Shown piece by piece: positions 26,518-35,407 of a stretch of 64,000 nt of DNA. The stretch is taken from positions 57,330 to 121,329 of the forward strand of contig NZ_JACYIZ010000007.1 in assembly GCF_015352975.1 (NCBI RefSeq), given 5' to 3'. Every line of letters starts with the position of its first letter. The first letter of the stretch is position 1. The notes under the pieces are model-generated. The model saw only the letters and a program-made list of their open reading frames with translations. It had not been told where the DNA came from and ran no database searches. Source of the stretch: Aestuariimicrobium ganziense. Lineage in GTDB: Bacteria > Actinomycetota > Actinomycetes > Propionibacteriales > Propionibacteriaceae. The position numbers were made by a program, and so were the translations under genes.

Positions 26518-28226
26518 TCGGCGTCAAGAACCAGAAGTGGTGGGGTTGGGGCGACGAGGGCATCAACTTCTCGTTCGCCGACAAGCCCAAGTTCGCGCCG
26601 TTCGTGCTCGACCGGCTCGGGGTCGACATCAACGCCGCCGCTGGTCGTCCGCCGCGGTTCGACGAGATCGCCGTGCCGGCCTCGCAACTGTCGGACGATC
26701 TGCGCAGCCGTCTGGTCGACGCCCTCGGTGAGACCTACGTGGTGACCGACGACGAATGCCGGGTGGTGCACGCCTACGGCAAGGGCGTCCGCGACCTGAT
26801 CAGGGTGCGTCGCGGCCAGCTGGGCCGCGTGCCCGACGTGGTGCTCTACCCCGGCAGCCACGACGAGGTGGTCGCGATCATGGACGCCGTGATCGACGCC
26901 AACGCGGTCGTCATCCCCTACGGCGGCGGATCGAACATCACCGCCAGCCTCGAGGCCGAACCCGACGAGACCCGCCAGGTGGTCAGCGTCGACCTGGGTC
27001 GGCTCAACAAGGTGCTCGAGATCGACGAGACCTCGCAGCTGGCCCTGATCGAGGCCGGTGTGCTCGGCCCCGACATGGAGAACCAGCTCAACGCCCGGGG
27101 CTGGACGCTGGGCCACTTCCCCGACTCGTTCATGTGGTCGACGTTGGGCGGGTGGGTGGCCACCCGTTCTTCGGGCCAGCAGTCCGACAAGTTCGGTGAC
27201 ATCGCCGACATCACCCGCGGCCTCACCATGGTGATGCCCGGGCAGGTGCTCGAGCTTCGTCCGCTGCCCTCGACCTCGTCGGGACCGAGCGTGCGCGAGA
27301 TGGTGATTGGCTCGGAGGGACGACTGGGCATCATCACCAAGGTCTGGGTCAACGTGCACCGCATTCCCGAGGTCAAGGAGTTCCAGGCGTACTTCTACCC
27401 GACCTACGACGACGGGGTCGCCGCTGCCGAGGAGATCATGCACTCCGACGCGCACCCGATCATGTTCCGGGTCTCCGACGCCAACGAGACCGCCTTCGTG
27501 ATGGCCAACGGCAAGAAGTCGAGTCGGATGGGCCACTACATGAGCAAGGCCATCCAGCAGGTGATGCTGCGCAAGGGCTGGGACCTGGACAAGATCTGCA
27601 TCTCGTTCGTCGGCTTCGAGGGCAGCGCGGTCGACGTGCGCTACCAGAAGGCGATCACCAACAAGATCATCAAGGCCCACGGTGGGCTCGGCGTCGGCAA
27701 GGGCCCGGCCACCCTCAACGACCAGAAGAAGTACGACATCCCCTACATCCGTGACTTCCTGCTCGACCGGGGCATCCCGGCCGACGTGTCCGAGACCTCG
27801 ACGCCGTGGTCGCGGGTCAAGGAGATGCACGACGAGACCGTCGCCCGCGCCGAGGAGGCCTTCGCCCAGATCGGGCACCGCGGCTACATCATGTGCCACG
27901 TCTCGCACAGCTACCACACCGGCGCCTGCCAGTACTTCACCTTCGCGGTGGCCGACTCGTCCGAGAAGAACCTCGACTCCTACGACGTGGTCAAGCGTGC
28001 GGTGCAGCAGTCGTTCATGGATCACGGGGGCACCGTCAGCCACCACCACGGTGTCGGCGAGGAGCACTCCCCGTGGATGGCCCAAGACATCTCCGAGGCG
28101 GGCGTCCACATCCAGCGCACCCTGTTCGACGGCATCGATCCCGGACGCAACCTCAACCCGGGCAAGATCACCCACGACGGCCTGCCCGGCTGGTCGTCCA
28201 ACTCGACCCCTCCCGACCAGCTCTGA
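26514..28226 (+). CDS. FAD-linked oxidase, alkyl-DHAP synthase (AGPS)-like
   Basis: A 570-residue VAO-fold flavoprotein strongly resembling alkyldihydroxyacetonephosphate synthase. It has an N-terminal WWGWGDEGINF, FAD-binding PYGGGSN at about 136-141, GGWVATRSSGQQSDKFGDI at 212-230, and MVIGSEGRLGIIT. The AGPS active-site signatures SHSYHTGACQYF (464-475) and HHHGVG (510-515) are present. AGPS swaps the acyl group of acyl-DHAP for a fatty alcohol, forming the ether bond. It is translationally coupled to the acyltransferase. A different long-chain substrate cannot be excluded. Confidence 0.85.
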   Translation: MIGVKNQKWWGWGDEGINFSFADKPKFAPFVLDRLGVDINAAAGRPPRFDEIAVPASQLSDDLRSRLVDALGETYVVTDDECRVVHAYGKGVRDLIRVRRGQLGRVPDVVLYPGSHDEVVAIMDAVIDANAVVIPYGGGSNITASLEAEPDETRQVVSVDLGRLNKVLEIDETSQLALIEAGVLGPDMENQLNARGWTLGHFPDSFMWSTLGGWVATRSSGQQSDKFGDIADITRGLTMVMPGQVLELRPLPSTSSGPSVREMVIGSEGRLGIITKVWVNVHRIPEVKEFQAYFYPTYDDGVAAAEEIMHSDAHPIMFRVSDANETAFVMANGKKSSRMGHYMSKAIQQVMLRKGWDLDKICISFVGFEGSAVDVRYQKAITNKIIKAHGGLGVGKGPATLNDQKKYDIPYIRDFLLDRGIPADVSETSTPWSRVKEMHDETVARAEEAFAQIGHRGYIMCHVSHSYHTGACQYFTFAVADSSEKNLDSYDVVKRAVQQSFMDHGGTVSHHHGVGEEHSPWMAQDISEAGVHIQRTLFDGIDPGRNLNPGKITHDGLPGWSSNSTPPDQL

Positions 28227-28227
28227 C

Positions 28228-28689
28228 ATGCAGGTCAGGCGGCGCGAGGTCGGCCGGCAGCGCGTGCTGTCGCTGACCCGCGCGGTCAGGGTCGGCGAGA
28301 TCGACGACCACATCGCCCGGGCCGATGCCCTGCTCACCACGCTGGCGCCGGCGGCGGGCCATGTGTTCGTGGTCTACCACGGCGAGGTGACCCGCTCACA
28401 GGCCAACCCGGTCGAGGTGTGCCTGCCGATCACCGACGACGCGGTGGTCTCACTGCCACCAGGTGTCATCGAGCGGGTCGAGCCGGCCCACGCCGAGGCC
28501 TACGTCGAGGTGACCAAGGGCGGGCTGGACTACCCGGCGATCCTCGACGCCTACAGCGCGGTCGAACAGTGGGTGCTCGCCCATGGCGCCACCTGCATCG
28601 CCTCACCGCGCGAGGTCTACTTCGGCATCTTCCACTCCTCGAGCATGGACGACGTGGTCGCCGAGGTCGCCTACCCGATCGAGGACTGA
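28228..28689 (+). CDS. GyrI-like small-molecule-binding protein
   Basis: A 153-residue stand-alone GyrI/AraC-effector-like domain: an opening strand around RREVGRQRVLSLTRAV, a helix DDHIARADALLTTL, and the repeated half-domain ending EVYFGIFHSSSMDDVVAEVAYPI. No DNA-binding domain is attached. The ATG is 1 nt after the AGPS-like gene stop, so it is the last gene of that operon. Proteins of this fold bind lipophilic ligands or hydrolyse cyclopropanoids; a lipid-sensing or housekeeping role is conceivable. Confidence 0.78.
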   Translation: MQVRRREVGRQRVLSLTRAVRVGEIDDHIARADALLTTLAPAAGHVFVVYHGEVTRSQANPVEVCLPITDDAVVSLPPGVIERVEPAHAEAYVEVTKGGLDYPAILDAYSAVEQWVLAHGATCIASPREVYFGIFHSSSMDDVVAEVAYPIED

Positions 28690-28776
28690 CGACTCCTTCT
28701 ACCGCCCACGGCTGTGCCCTCGTCGACCTCGCCCTGCGCCCCTTCCCCCCAGCGGGAGTGCCCTAGATTGGTGGCC

Positions 28777-29931
28777 GTGACCAGCGTGCGACGAATCACC
28801 CCTGCCGAGCATCTGGCGTTCCTCGAGAAGGCCGCCGCCCCGGGCTCGGACTTCCCGGCGACCGTGAGCTTCCTGCAGACCCCGGCCTGGGGACGAGCCA
28901 AGCCCGAGTGGCGCTCGGAGTCGTTGGGTTTCTTCGACGGCTCGAGCCTGGTCGGGGTCGGACTCGTCCTGTACCGCCAGCTGCCCAAGGTGAAGCGCTA
29001 CCTCGCCTACCTGCCCGAGGGCCCGGTGCTCGACTGGACGAGCGCCCACGTCGGCGACCACCTGCGCGACCTGGCCGCCCACGTCAAGGCCCAGGGCGCG
29101 TTCGGGCTGCGGATCGGCCCCACCCTGGTGCACCGGCGCTGGAAGGCCGACACCATCAAGGCCGCCATCGCCGACGACGCGATCACCCAGCTCTCCCAGG
29201 CCACCCCGGACGCGGCCGACCCTCGCGCGACCAGGCTCGAGACCCTGCTCAAGGCCGGCGGCTGGCACCCCACCGGTGGGGCGGAGGGCTTCGCAGCCGG
29301 GCAGCCCAAGTTCAACTTCCGCCTGCCGCTGACCAACGAGTCCGGCGAGCAACTCAGCGAGGACGCGCTGCTCAAGGGCATGAACCAGTTGTGGCGCCGC
29401 AACATCAAGAAGGCCGACAAGTCCGGTGTCGAGGTGAGCAGGGGCTCCCGGGACGACCTGGCTGCCTTCCACGCCGCCTACCTCGAGACCGCCGAGCGTG
29501 ACCGGTTCACCCCTCGTCCGCTGGGCTACTTCGAGACCATGTGGGACGCCCTGAACGACGAACTGGACGACCGGATGCGGGTCTACCTGGCCCACCACGA
29601 GGGCGACCTGGTCGCCGCCACCACGTGGATCAGGGTCGGGCGCCACGCCTGGTACTCCTACGGCGCCTCGACCAATGCCAAGCGTGAGGTGCGCGGCTCG
29701 AACGCGGTGCAATGGCAGATGATGCGCGACTCCCTCGAGGCCGGCGCCGAGGTCTACGACCTGCGCGGCATCGTCGAGGGTGTCGGCGTCGACGATCCCG
29801 AACTGGGTCTGATCCAGTTCAAGGTCGGCACCGGCGGCGAGGCGGTCAGCTACGTCGGCGAGTGGGACCTGCCGATCAACAAGCTGCTTCACAAGGCCTT
29901 CGAGACCTACCTGGCGAGGCGGTCGCGATGA
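28777..29931 (+). CDS. FemX/FemAB-type peptidyltransferase
   Basis: A 384-residue protein with two GNAT-like lobes, of the FemXAB family that adds amino acids from aminoacyl-tRNA to lipid II, building peptidoglycan cross-bridges. Markers: FLQTPAWGRAKPEW near the N-terminus, YLPEGPVLDW, LWRRNIKKADKSGVEV, the long AERDRFTPRP helix linker, and YDLRGIVEGVGVDDPELGLIQFKVGTGGE near the C-terminus. GTG at 28777 has TAGATT 7 nt upstream and no ribosome-binding site. Its stop overlaps the next start as ATGA. Confidence 0.9.
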   Translation: MTSVRRITPAEHLAFLEKAAAPGSDFPATVSFLQTPAWGRAKPEWRSESLGFFDGSSLVGVGLVLYRQLPKVKRYLAYLPEGPVLDWTSAHVGDHLRDLAAHVKAQGAFGLRIGPTLVHRRWKADTIKAAIADDAITQLSQATPDAADPRATRLETLLKAGGWHPTGGAEGFAAGQPKFNFRLPLTNESGEQLSEDALLKGMNQLWRRNIKKADKSGVEVSRGSRDDLAAFHAAYLETAERDRFTPRPLGYFETMWDALNDELDDRMRVYLAHHEGDLVAATTWIRVGRHAWYSYGASTNAKREVRGSNAVQWQMMRDSLEAGAEVYDLRGIVEGVGVDDPELGLIQFKVGTGGEAVSYVGEWDLPINKLLHKAFETYLARRSR

Positions 29932-31004
29932 GTCTGGTCATGCACCTCGACCTGGCCGCCTGGCGAGCCCACCTCGACGCCACCGCCGATGCCGTGGGCG
30001 GGCTCGTCCCGGTGGCCAAGGGCAACGGCTACGGCTACGGCCTGCCCCGGTTGGCGCGCGAGACCCGTCGCCTGCGCGACCGGTCGTCCGCCGGCGGTGG
30101 TCACGGTGTCGACACGCTGGCCGTGGGCACCGCGGACGAGGTCGCGCTCGTCCGCGCCGGTCTGGACGACCAGCCGGGCTGGGACGGCGACATCGTCGTT
30201 CTCACCCCGTGGTCGCCGCATGACCCGGTCGCGACCGCCCTGCTGACCGACCCGCGGGTGATCAGCACCGTGGGCCGGCTGGACGACCTGCGCCACCTCG
30301 ACGCCATGCACCCCGGAGCGCGCGTGCTGGTCGAGGTGCTCACCTCGATGCGTCGCCACGGGCTGCCCCGCCGAGACCTCGCCCGGGTCGGTGAGGTGAA
30401 TGGTTCGCTCACCCTGGAGGGGTGGACGATCCACCTGCCGATGCGCGGCAACACCACCGCCGAGGCCCGGCAGTTGGCCCGTGCCTGCACCGCCTCGGTG
30501 GCGATGCCGCTGTGGCTGTCGCACCTCGACGTCGAGCACTTCAGGCTGCTGAGCAGCGAGGTGAACGTCGAGACCCGGCTGCGGCTGGGCACGGCCCTGT
30601 GGTTGGGGGCCCCGGCGTCGCGTCGGATCACGGCAAGGGTGCTCGACATGCACCCGGTCTCACGCGGTGACCGGATCGGCTACTGGCAGCGCCCGGCCTG
30701 GGCCGACGGCTGGGTGGTGGTGGTCTCCGGCGGCACCGCCGAGGGCGTGGCGATGGCCGCTCCCACCCCGGGCAGCAGCATGGGGCAGCGGGCCAGGGCC
30801 TTGGTCACCGGTTCGATGGACGCCGCTGGGCTGGCGTTGTCGCCCTACACCCTGGATGGCCGCAAGAGGTTCTTCATCGAGCCGCCGCACATGCAGTCGT
30901 CGCTGGTGTTCCTGCCCGGCGCTGGATCGGTGGCGATCGGCGACGAGGTCACCGTCGAGGTGCGGCTGACCACGGCCACCGTCGACCGGGTGCTCGAGAG
31001 CTGA
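29928..31004 (+). CDS. Alanine racemase-family PLP protein
   Basis: A 358-residue fold-type III PLP protein of the alanine racemase family. The Schiff-base lysine is in VPVAKGNGYGYGL (VVKANAYGHG in classical Alr). The C-terminal beta domain shows RGDRIGYWQRP with the expected tyrosine, and IGDEVTVEV. It is more divergent than a housekeeping Alr. Coupling to the FemX-type gene suggests a role in supplying or editing an amino acid for the interpeptide bridge. Racemase activity is inferred. Confidence 0.85.
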   Translation: MSLVMHLDLAAWRAHLDATADAVGGLVPVAKGNGYGYGLPRLARETRRLRDRSSAGGGHGVDTLAVGTADEVALVRAGLDDQPGWDGDIVVLTPWSPHDPVATALLTDPRVISTVGRLDDLRHLDAMHPGARVLVEVLTSMRRHGLPRRDLARVGEVNGSLTLEGWTIHLPMRGNTTAEARQLARACTASVAMPLWLSHLDVEHFRLLSSEVNVETRLRLGTALWLGAPASRRITARVLDMHPVSRGDRIGYWQRPAWADGWVVVVSGGTAEGVAMAAPTPGSSMGQRARALVTGSMDAAGLALSPYTLDGRKRFFIEPPHMQSSLVFLPGAGSVAIGDEVTVEVRLTTATVDRVLES

Positions 31005-31011
31005 GGCCGGT

Positions 31012-31209
31012 TCAGGCCAGCGGGTCGTGGGCGCCCTGCACCGGGTGCGGGGCGGCTGCGGTCGACGGCGCCACCGCGAGCGGGTCGTGAACAGGTGCTG
31101 GCGTCGTCCGCGCCCGCAGGATGGCCAGCACGGCGAAGACCAACCCGCCCAGGCCCCACAGGGCCATGTTGCCCATGCTGAAGGGCAGCGGCGCACCGTT
31201 GGCGATCAC
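31012..31209 (-). CDS. Possible 65-residue single-helix membrane protein
   Basis: A short frame with a GTG start, one hydrophobic helix (MALWGLGGLVFAVLAILRAR) and an Ala/Pro-rich tail in which HDPLA occurs twice. It lies divergent from the glycosyltransferase and convergent with the racemase-family gene. I recognise no family and see no convincing ribosome-binding site, so it may not be a gene. Confidence 0.4.
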   Translation of the reverse strand: MIANGAPLPFSMGNMALWGLGGLVFAVLAILRARTTPAPVHDPLAVAPSTAAAPHPVQGAHDPLA

Positions 31210-31262
31210 AGCTTGAGCGCCACACGATAGTGTTTCGTCCGCACCGAACGGGAAGGAACCCC

Positions 31263-32438
31263 ATGCCGAAGCGCACCGCCTTGGTGGTCAACCAATACGC
31301 GTTCCCCCGCGAGTACGGGGGCATCACCCGCAACTTCGACATGTTCAGCAGGCTGCAGAACTGGCAGTTCGGCATCATCTCCAGCCGACGCCACCACACC
31401 ACCGGTGAGCTGATGAGCTCGGTCGACCCGCGCTTCAGCCTGGTGCCGGTGCCCGCCTACTCCGGCAACGGTGCGATGCGGGTGGTGGGTTGGGCGCTGT
31501 TCGCCGCCGAGGCGTTCGCGGTCGGCCTGACCAAGAAGGCCGACCTGGTGTTCGCCTCGTCGCCGCAGTTGCTCGCCCCGGTCGCCGGCTTGGCGGTGGC
31601 CACGGTGCGTCGCAAGCCGTTCGTGCTCGAGGTGCGCGACCTGTGGCCGGAGTCGCTGGTCTCGGGCGGGTCGCTGGCCGAGGGCAGCCTCGTCCACAAG
31701 ATCCTGGTGCGGGTCGAGAAGCTGCTCTACCGCCGCGCGAAGCGGATCATCACCGTGACCGCGGGCTGGGAGGACCACTTCCGCAGCCTCGGCATCGACC
31801 CGACCAAGGTGACCGTCGTCCCCAACGGCGCCGACCTGGCCGAGTTCGACGTGGCCGAGAGCAAGGACGAGTTGCGCAGCCGCTACGGCGTCGAGGGCTT
31901 CACCGCAGTCTTCTCGGGCAACCACTCCAACTACGTGGGTCTGGAATTGGTCCTCGAGGCGGCCGAGCAGTTGCCGGACGTGAACTTCTGGCTGATCGGC
32001 TCGGGTTCGCGCAAGCAGTGGGCGGTCGACGAGGTCGCCCGGCGCGGCCTGGGCAACGTGCGCTTCCACGACCAGGTGCCCAAGGACGAACTCGTGCGGC
32101 TGCTGCGTGCCGGCGACGTCGGCCTGCACACGGTGAGCCCGCAGTCGGTGTTCGACAAGGGGATGAGCCCCAACAAGTTGTACGACTACCTGGCTTCGGG
32201 ACTGATGGTGGTCTCGAACGCCAAGGAGCCGCTGCGCGAGGTGATCAGCGACGACGAGGTGGGAGCGGTGGTCGACCCTACCGACCTGGTCGAGGGCATC
32301 CGCCGGGTGCGCGACGCCGACCAGGCCACCCGCGACCGTTGGCTGGCCCGCGCCCGCGAGCTGATGACCGGCCGGTTCAGCCTGCAGGCCAGCGCCCGCG
32401 CGCTCGAGGCTGCGTTGGACGAGGCCGCCAGCGCCTGA
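31263..32438 (+). CDS. Glycosyltransferase family 4 (WbuB-like)
   Basis: A 391-residue GT-B glycosyltransferase. The N-terminal domain has NQYAFPREYGGITRNFDMF, and FVLEVRDLWPESL is typical of WbuB-type enzymes. The C-terminal nucleotide-sugar domain has VVPNGADLAEF and GMSPNKLYDYLASG. The ATG at 31263 follows GGAAGGA by 5 nt. First gene of the surface-polysaccharide region. Its TGA lies inside the third palindromic element. Donor and acceptor sugars are unknown. Confidence 0.92.
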   Translation: MPKRTALVVNQYAFPREYGGITRNFDMFSRLQNWQFGIISSRRHHTTGELMSSVDPRFSLVPVPAYSGNGAMRVVGWALFAAEAFAVGLTKKADLVFASSPQLLAPVAGLAVATVRRKPFVLEVRDLWPESLVSGGSLAEGSLVHKILVRVEKLLYRRAKRIITVTAGWEDHFRSLGIDPTKVTVVPNGADLAEFDVAESKDELRSRYGVEGFTAVFSGNHSNYVGLELVLEAAEQLPDVNFWLIGSGSRKQWAVDEVARRGLGNVRFHDQVPKDELVRLLRAGDVGLHTVSPQSVFDKGMSPNKLYDYLASGLMVVSNAKEPLREVISDDEVGAVVDPTDLVEGIRRVRDADQATRDRWLARARELMTGRFSLQASARALEAALDEAASA

Positions 32439-32503
32439 GGCACACCCTGCTGCGTGAGGCACACGCAATTGCCTGTGCCTGAGCCACCAGGGTGTGCCTC
32501 ACC
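32434..32503. repeat. 70-bp CAATTG-centred palindromic element, copy 3
   Basis: Third copy, centred on CAATTG at 32466-32471. The left arm (cctgaggcacaccctgctg...) carries the stop codon of the glycosyltransferase gene (32436-32438), so the element abuts or forms the 3' end of that gene. It is about 31 kb from the other two copies. Confidence 0.8.
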
Positions 32504-32603
32504 GTGACGCTGCACCGGACCGCCGCGTCAACGCCGGGGCGCCACACCACTAGACTCGGGCCAGCCCTTGATCGCCGTCGAGCTGCCCCGAGAGGACTTC
32601 CCT

Positions 32604-34004
32604 GTGGCCCGCACCGAGAACTTCGCCAAGACGGAGAAGCTGCTCATGGTCGTGGCCGACCTGGTGCTCTTCTCGCTGGTGCTGTGGTTGGCGGTGTGGG
32701 TCAGGTTCGTGGTGATCTCGGGCATCCCGATCCAGCAGCGCAACGTCGACGACATCACCGCGACGTTCATCTACGCCTTGGCCGGGTTCCTGATCGTCAG
32801 TGCGTTCTCGGGCATCTACGTGCTCTACAACAAGACACCGCTCGACGTCATCATCATCACGCTGATCGACCAGATCCTGGTGGCGGGCATCATCGCCGCC
32901 TCGACCTTCGCCGGGTCGTTCTTCGCCTTCCCACGAGGCGTGATCCTGATCAACCTGGTGCTCGGGACGGTCATCATCGGCGCGTTCCGGCTGCTTGTCT
33001 ACTGGGTCTACCGCAAGCGCCGCGGCAACGTCAGGGTGGCGGTGTTGACCGTCCCCGACCACGAGTCGAAGGCGGTGCAGAACTTCCTGTCGAACCGCTC
33101 ACCGCGCCACCGGCTCACCCACGTCATCGAGGGTGACCACATCGCCCACCTCAGGGCCCACCTGGCCGAGTTCGACTCGGTTCACGTCTCCGACCAGATC
33201 GACGCCTCCACCCGTCGCGGGGTCTACGACCTGCTGCTGGAGGAGAACAAGCAGATCTTCCTGACCGCCGACTTCCAGCGGCTGCTGATGATCAACCCCA
33301 ACATCATGAGCATCGAGGACGAGTCGATCGTGCTGGTCTCGCCGTTCCGGATTCCTGGCGAGTACGAGCTGCTGAAGCGCGTGATCGACTTCCTGGCCGC
33401 ACTGGTACTGCTCGTGATCGCCTCGCCGGTGATGCTGGTCGCCGCCCTGCTGGTGAAGTTCACCTCGCCCGGGCCGGTGCTCTACAAGCAGGTGCGCGTC
33501 ACCAAGGACAACCGCGAGTTCGAGGTGCTGAAGTTCCGCTCGATGGCGGCCAACGCCGAGAAGGCCAGTGGGCCGGTGCTGGCCACCAGCAACGACGCCC
33601 GAGTCACCACGGTCGGCAAGTACCTGCGCTCGATGCGGATCGACGAACTGCCCCAGTTGATCAACGTGCTGCGCGGCGACATGTCGCTGGTCGGGCCGCG
33701 CCCGGAGCGTCCGTTCTTCGTGCAGCAGTTCACCGAGATCAACCCCCACTACCCGCTGCGCCACAACGTGCGGGCCGGGGTGACCGGGTATGCGCAGGTC
33801 TACGGCAAGTATGCCTCGGACTTCGAGAGCAAGCTCAACTTCGACCTGCTCTACATCAAGCGCTACACCCCCGTGCTCGACGTGAAGATCATGCTGCAGA
33901 CGGTCAAGATCCTGTTCGACAAGGTGTCGTCGCAGGGTCTGGACGATGCCGAGGCCGAGGGTATGTTGCGTCCCCTGCCGGCTGACGTCACCGTGCTTCG
34001 CTGA
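32604..34004 (+). CDS. Polyprenyl-phosphate sugar-1-phosphate transferase
   Basis: A 466-residue polyisoprenyl-phosphate hexose-1-phosphate transferase, the enzyme that starts repeat-unit synthesis on undecaprenyl phosphate. It has four or five N-terminal helices, a CoA-binding-like middle, one more helix, and the catalytic bacterial sugar transferase domain: SPGPVLYKQVRV, FEVLKFRSM, SMRIDELPQLINVLRGDMSLVGPRPERP. I chose GTG at 32604, 7 nt after AGAGGA; a TTG at 32568 is in frame upstream. It is the priming enzyme of the Wzx/Wzy-type locus here. Confidence 0.94.
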   Translation: MARTENFAKTEKLLMVVADLVLFSLVLWLAVWVRFVVISGIPIQQRNVDDITATFIYALAGFLIVSAFSGIYVLYNKTPLDVIIITLIDQILVAGIIAASTFAGSFFAFPRGVILINLVLGTVIIGAFRLLVYWVYRKRRGNVRVAVLTVPDHESKAVQNFLSNRSPRHRLTHVIEGDHIAHLRAHLAEFDSVHVSDQIDASTRRGVYDLLLEENKQIFLTADFQRLLMINPNIMSIEDESIVLVSPFRIPGEYELLKRVIDFLAALVLLVIASPVMLVAALLVKFTSPGPVLYKQVRVTKDNREFEVLKFRSMAANAEKASGPVLATSNDARVTTVGKYLRSMRIDELPQLINVLRGDMSLVGPRPERPFFVQQFTEINPHYPLRHNVRAGVTGYAQVYGKYASDFESKLNFDLLYIKRYTPVLDVKIMLQTVKILFDKVSSQGLDDAEAEGMLRPLPADVTVLR

Positions 34005-34110
34005 GCCACAAGGCTGGTTGGTCGGGTGGCTCGCGAGGGACGAGCGGGCGGGGTCGAGATCACGGCGCGAAAAGACCACGGGCCTCCCCAACCTTGATCC
34101 GCGTGGTGGA

Positions 34111-34134
34111 AATCGCTGGGTGCACCCAGCGATT
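34111..34134. terminator. 24-bp perfect palindrome between convergent genes
   Basis: A perfect 12+12 palindrome (half-site aatcgctgggtg) with further partial symmetry outside. It is placed between the convergent sugar transferase and glycosyltransferase genes, where it could serve as a bidirectional terminator. No T-run follows. Confidence 0.5.
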
Positions 34135-34187
34135 CCTCACAAGCCGTTCTGGTTCAGTTTCCGGAACTGCCGGGCTGTCGCGGCAAT

Positions 34188-34208
34188 CGCCGAAACCGTG
34201 ATTCGGCG
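34188..34208. terminator. Second hairpin in the same convergent region
   Basis: A perfect 7-bp stem (CGCCGAA / TTCGGCG) with a 7-nt loop, 54 nt beyond the 24-bp palindrome and 66 nt past the 3' end of the minus-strand glycosyltransferase gene. The rest of the 269-bp gap 34005-34273 holds no gene I can support. Confidence 0.4.
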
Positions 34209-34273
34209 CAGTCGCCCGGACCTGGCTCGAGACGCTCGCTCGCCCACCAGTGGGAACGGGACAGCCCTGGCTC

Positions 34274-35407
34274 TCAACCAGCGGTGCCGAGCAACTCCCG
34301 GGTCAGGGCGACCAGCTTCGGTGCCTCGGCCTCGAAGTTGACCCCCTGCTCGATGGCGCGACGGCCGTTGGCGCCCATTCGGGCGCGGGCATCGGCATCG
34401 TCCAACATCTCGAGCAGCACCTGTGCGCAGGCCTCGACGTCGGAGGAGTCGGCGAACCGGCCGGCGTCCCAGTGCTCGAACTCCTGGCGCCAGAAGGCGA
34501 AGTCGCTGGCCAGGAACGGTACGCCGGCGGCCATGTACTCGAACAGCTTGGTCGGCAACGAGCGCACGTAGTTGGGCAGCGGCTCGAGGAAGATCAGACC
34601 CACCGAGGCCGAGGCCACCAGCGCCGGTACCTCCGGCGGCGGCAACAGGCCGACGTGCTCGACCGCGCACGACGAACAGGCACGGTCGAGTGCCGCCTGC
34701 GCACCGCCGAGCGGTCGTCCGGCCAGCACCAGGTGGGCATCATCGCGCTGGACGCGGACCCGCTCGACCACGTCGATCATGAAGGTGAGCTTGCGCTCCT
34801 CGGTGAGGTCGCCGGCGTAGACCACCCGACCGGGACCCGGCGCCGGCTCGAGCAGCGGGAAGTCGCTCAGCCAGGGGTAGTTGTGCACCACGACGGTGCG
34901 CGGGTTCCGAAAGCCTGCGGCGACGTCGTTGGTGGCGGCGACGATGCCGTCAAAGCCCTGGTCAGCCCAGCGCACCAGCACCTTGGCCACCAGCTTGGCC
35001 ACCGGACGGACCGGGGCGGGCAGGTACGACTTGGTCTCGATCTGGGCGACCAGGTCTTCGTGGGCGTCGAAGATGAGCTTCGCACCATGCAGCCGCCGCC
35101 ACAGCCAGGCCAGGGGCACCAGTTCGGGGTCGTGGACGTGCAGCAGAGCGGGACGAAGCCGCTCCAGCACCCGCCAAGCAGCACGCTGCCCGCCGAGCAG
35201 TCGCCCCAGGCGTCCCTTCGACTTCGGCAGGGCAACCAGAGGCGGGCAGGCGTCGGGCTCGTCGTGCTCGGCGTGGACGACCAGGGTGATGTCGAAACCG
35301 GCCTTGGCCAGCGCCTGACACTCCTTGTTGTGGATCCGGTTGTCCCTGCAGTGGTGCACCGTGCTGAGGTGCACGACCCTGCCGGGCTGGACGACCCTGC
35401 CGGGCAT
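34274..35407 (-). CDS. Glycosyltransferase (GT-B), paralogue of the 41.4 kb gene
   Basis: A 377-residue glycosyltransferase: VHLSTVHHCRDNRIHNKECQ, HVHDPELVPLAWL, LIFDAHEDLVAQIETKSYLP, VVVHNYPWLSDFP, and the C-terminal donor site FLEPLPNYVRSLPTKLFEYMAAGVPF. It shares this whole pattern with the gene at 41367-42470. An 18-bp direct repeat at the 5' end doubles PGRVV (MPGRVVQPGRVVHLS). The start overlaps the stop of the epimerase gene by 1 nt, so the two form an operon. Confidence 0.92.
   Translation of the reverse strand: MPGRVVQPGRVVHLSTVHHCRDNRIHNKECQALAKAGFDITLVVHAEHDEPDACPPLVALPKSKGRLGRLLGGQRAAWRVLERLRPALLHVHDPELVPLAWLWRRLHGAKLIFDAHEDLVAQIETKSYLPAPVRPVAKLVAKVLVRWADQGFDGIVAATNDVAAGFRNPRTVVVHNYPWLSDFPLLEPAPGPGRVVYAGDLTEERKLTFMIDVVERVRVQRDDAHLVLAGRPLGGAQAALDRACSSCAVEHVGLLPPPEVPALVASASVGLIFLEPLPNYVRSLPTKLFEYMAAGVPFLASDFAFWRQEFEHWDAGRFADSSDVEACAQVLLEMLDDADARARMGANGRRAIEQGVNFEAEAPKLVALTRELLGTAG

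Noticed and set aside
34005..34273. A tRNA or small RNA gene in the convergent gap
   Set aside because: The stems do not assemble into a cloverleaf and there is no T-loop consensus; a transcript cannot be claimed without data.
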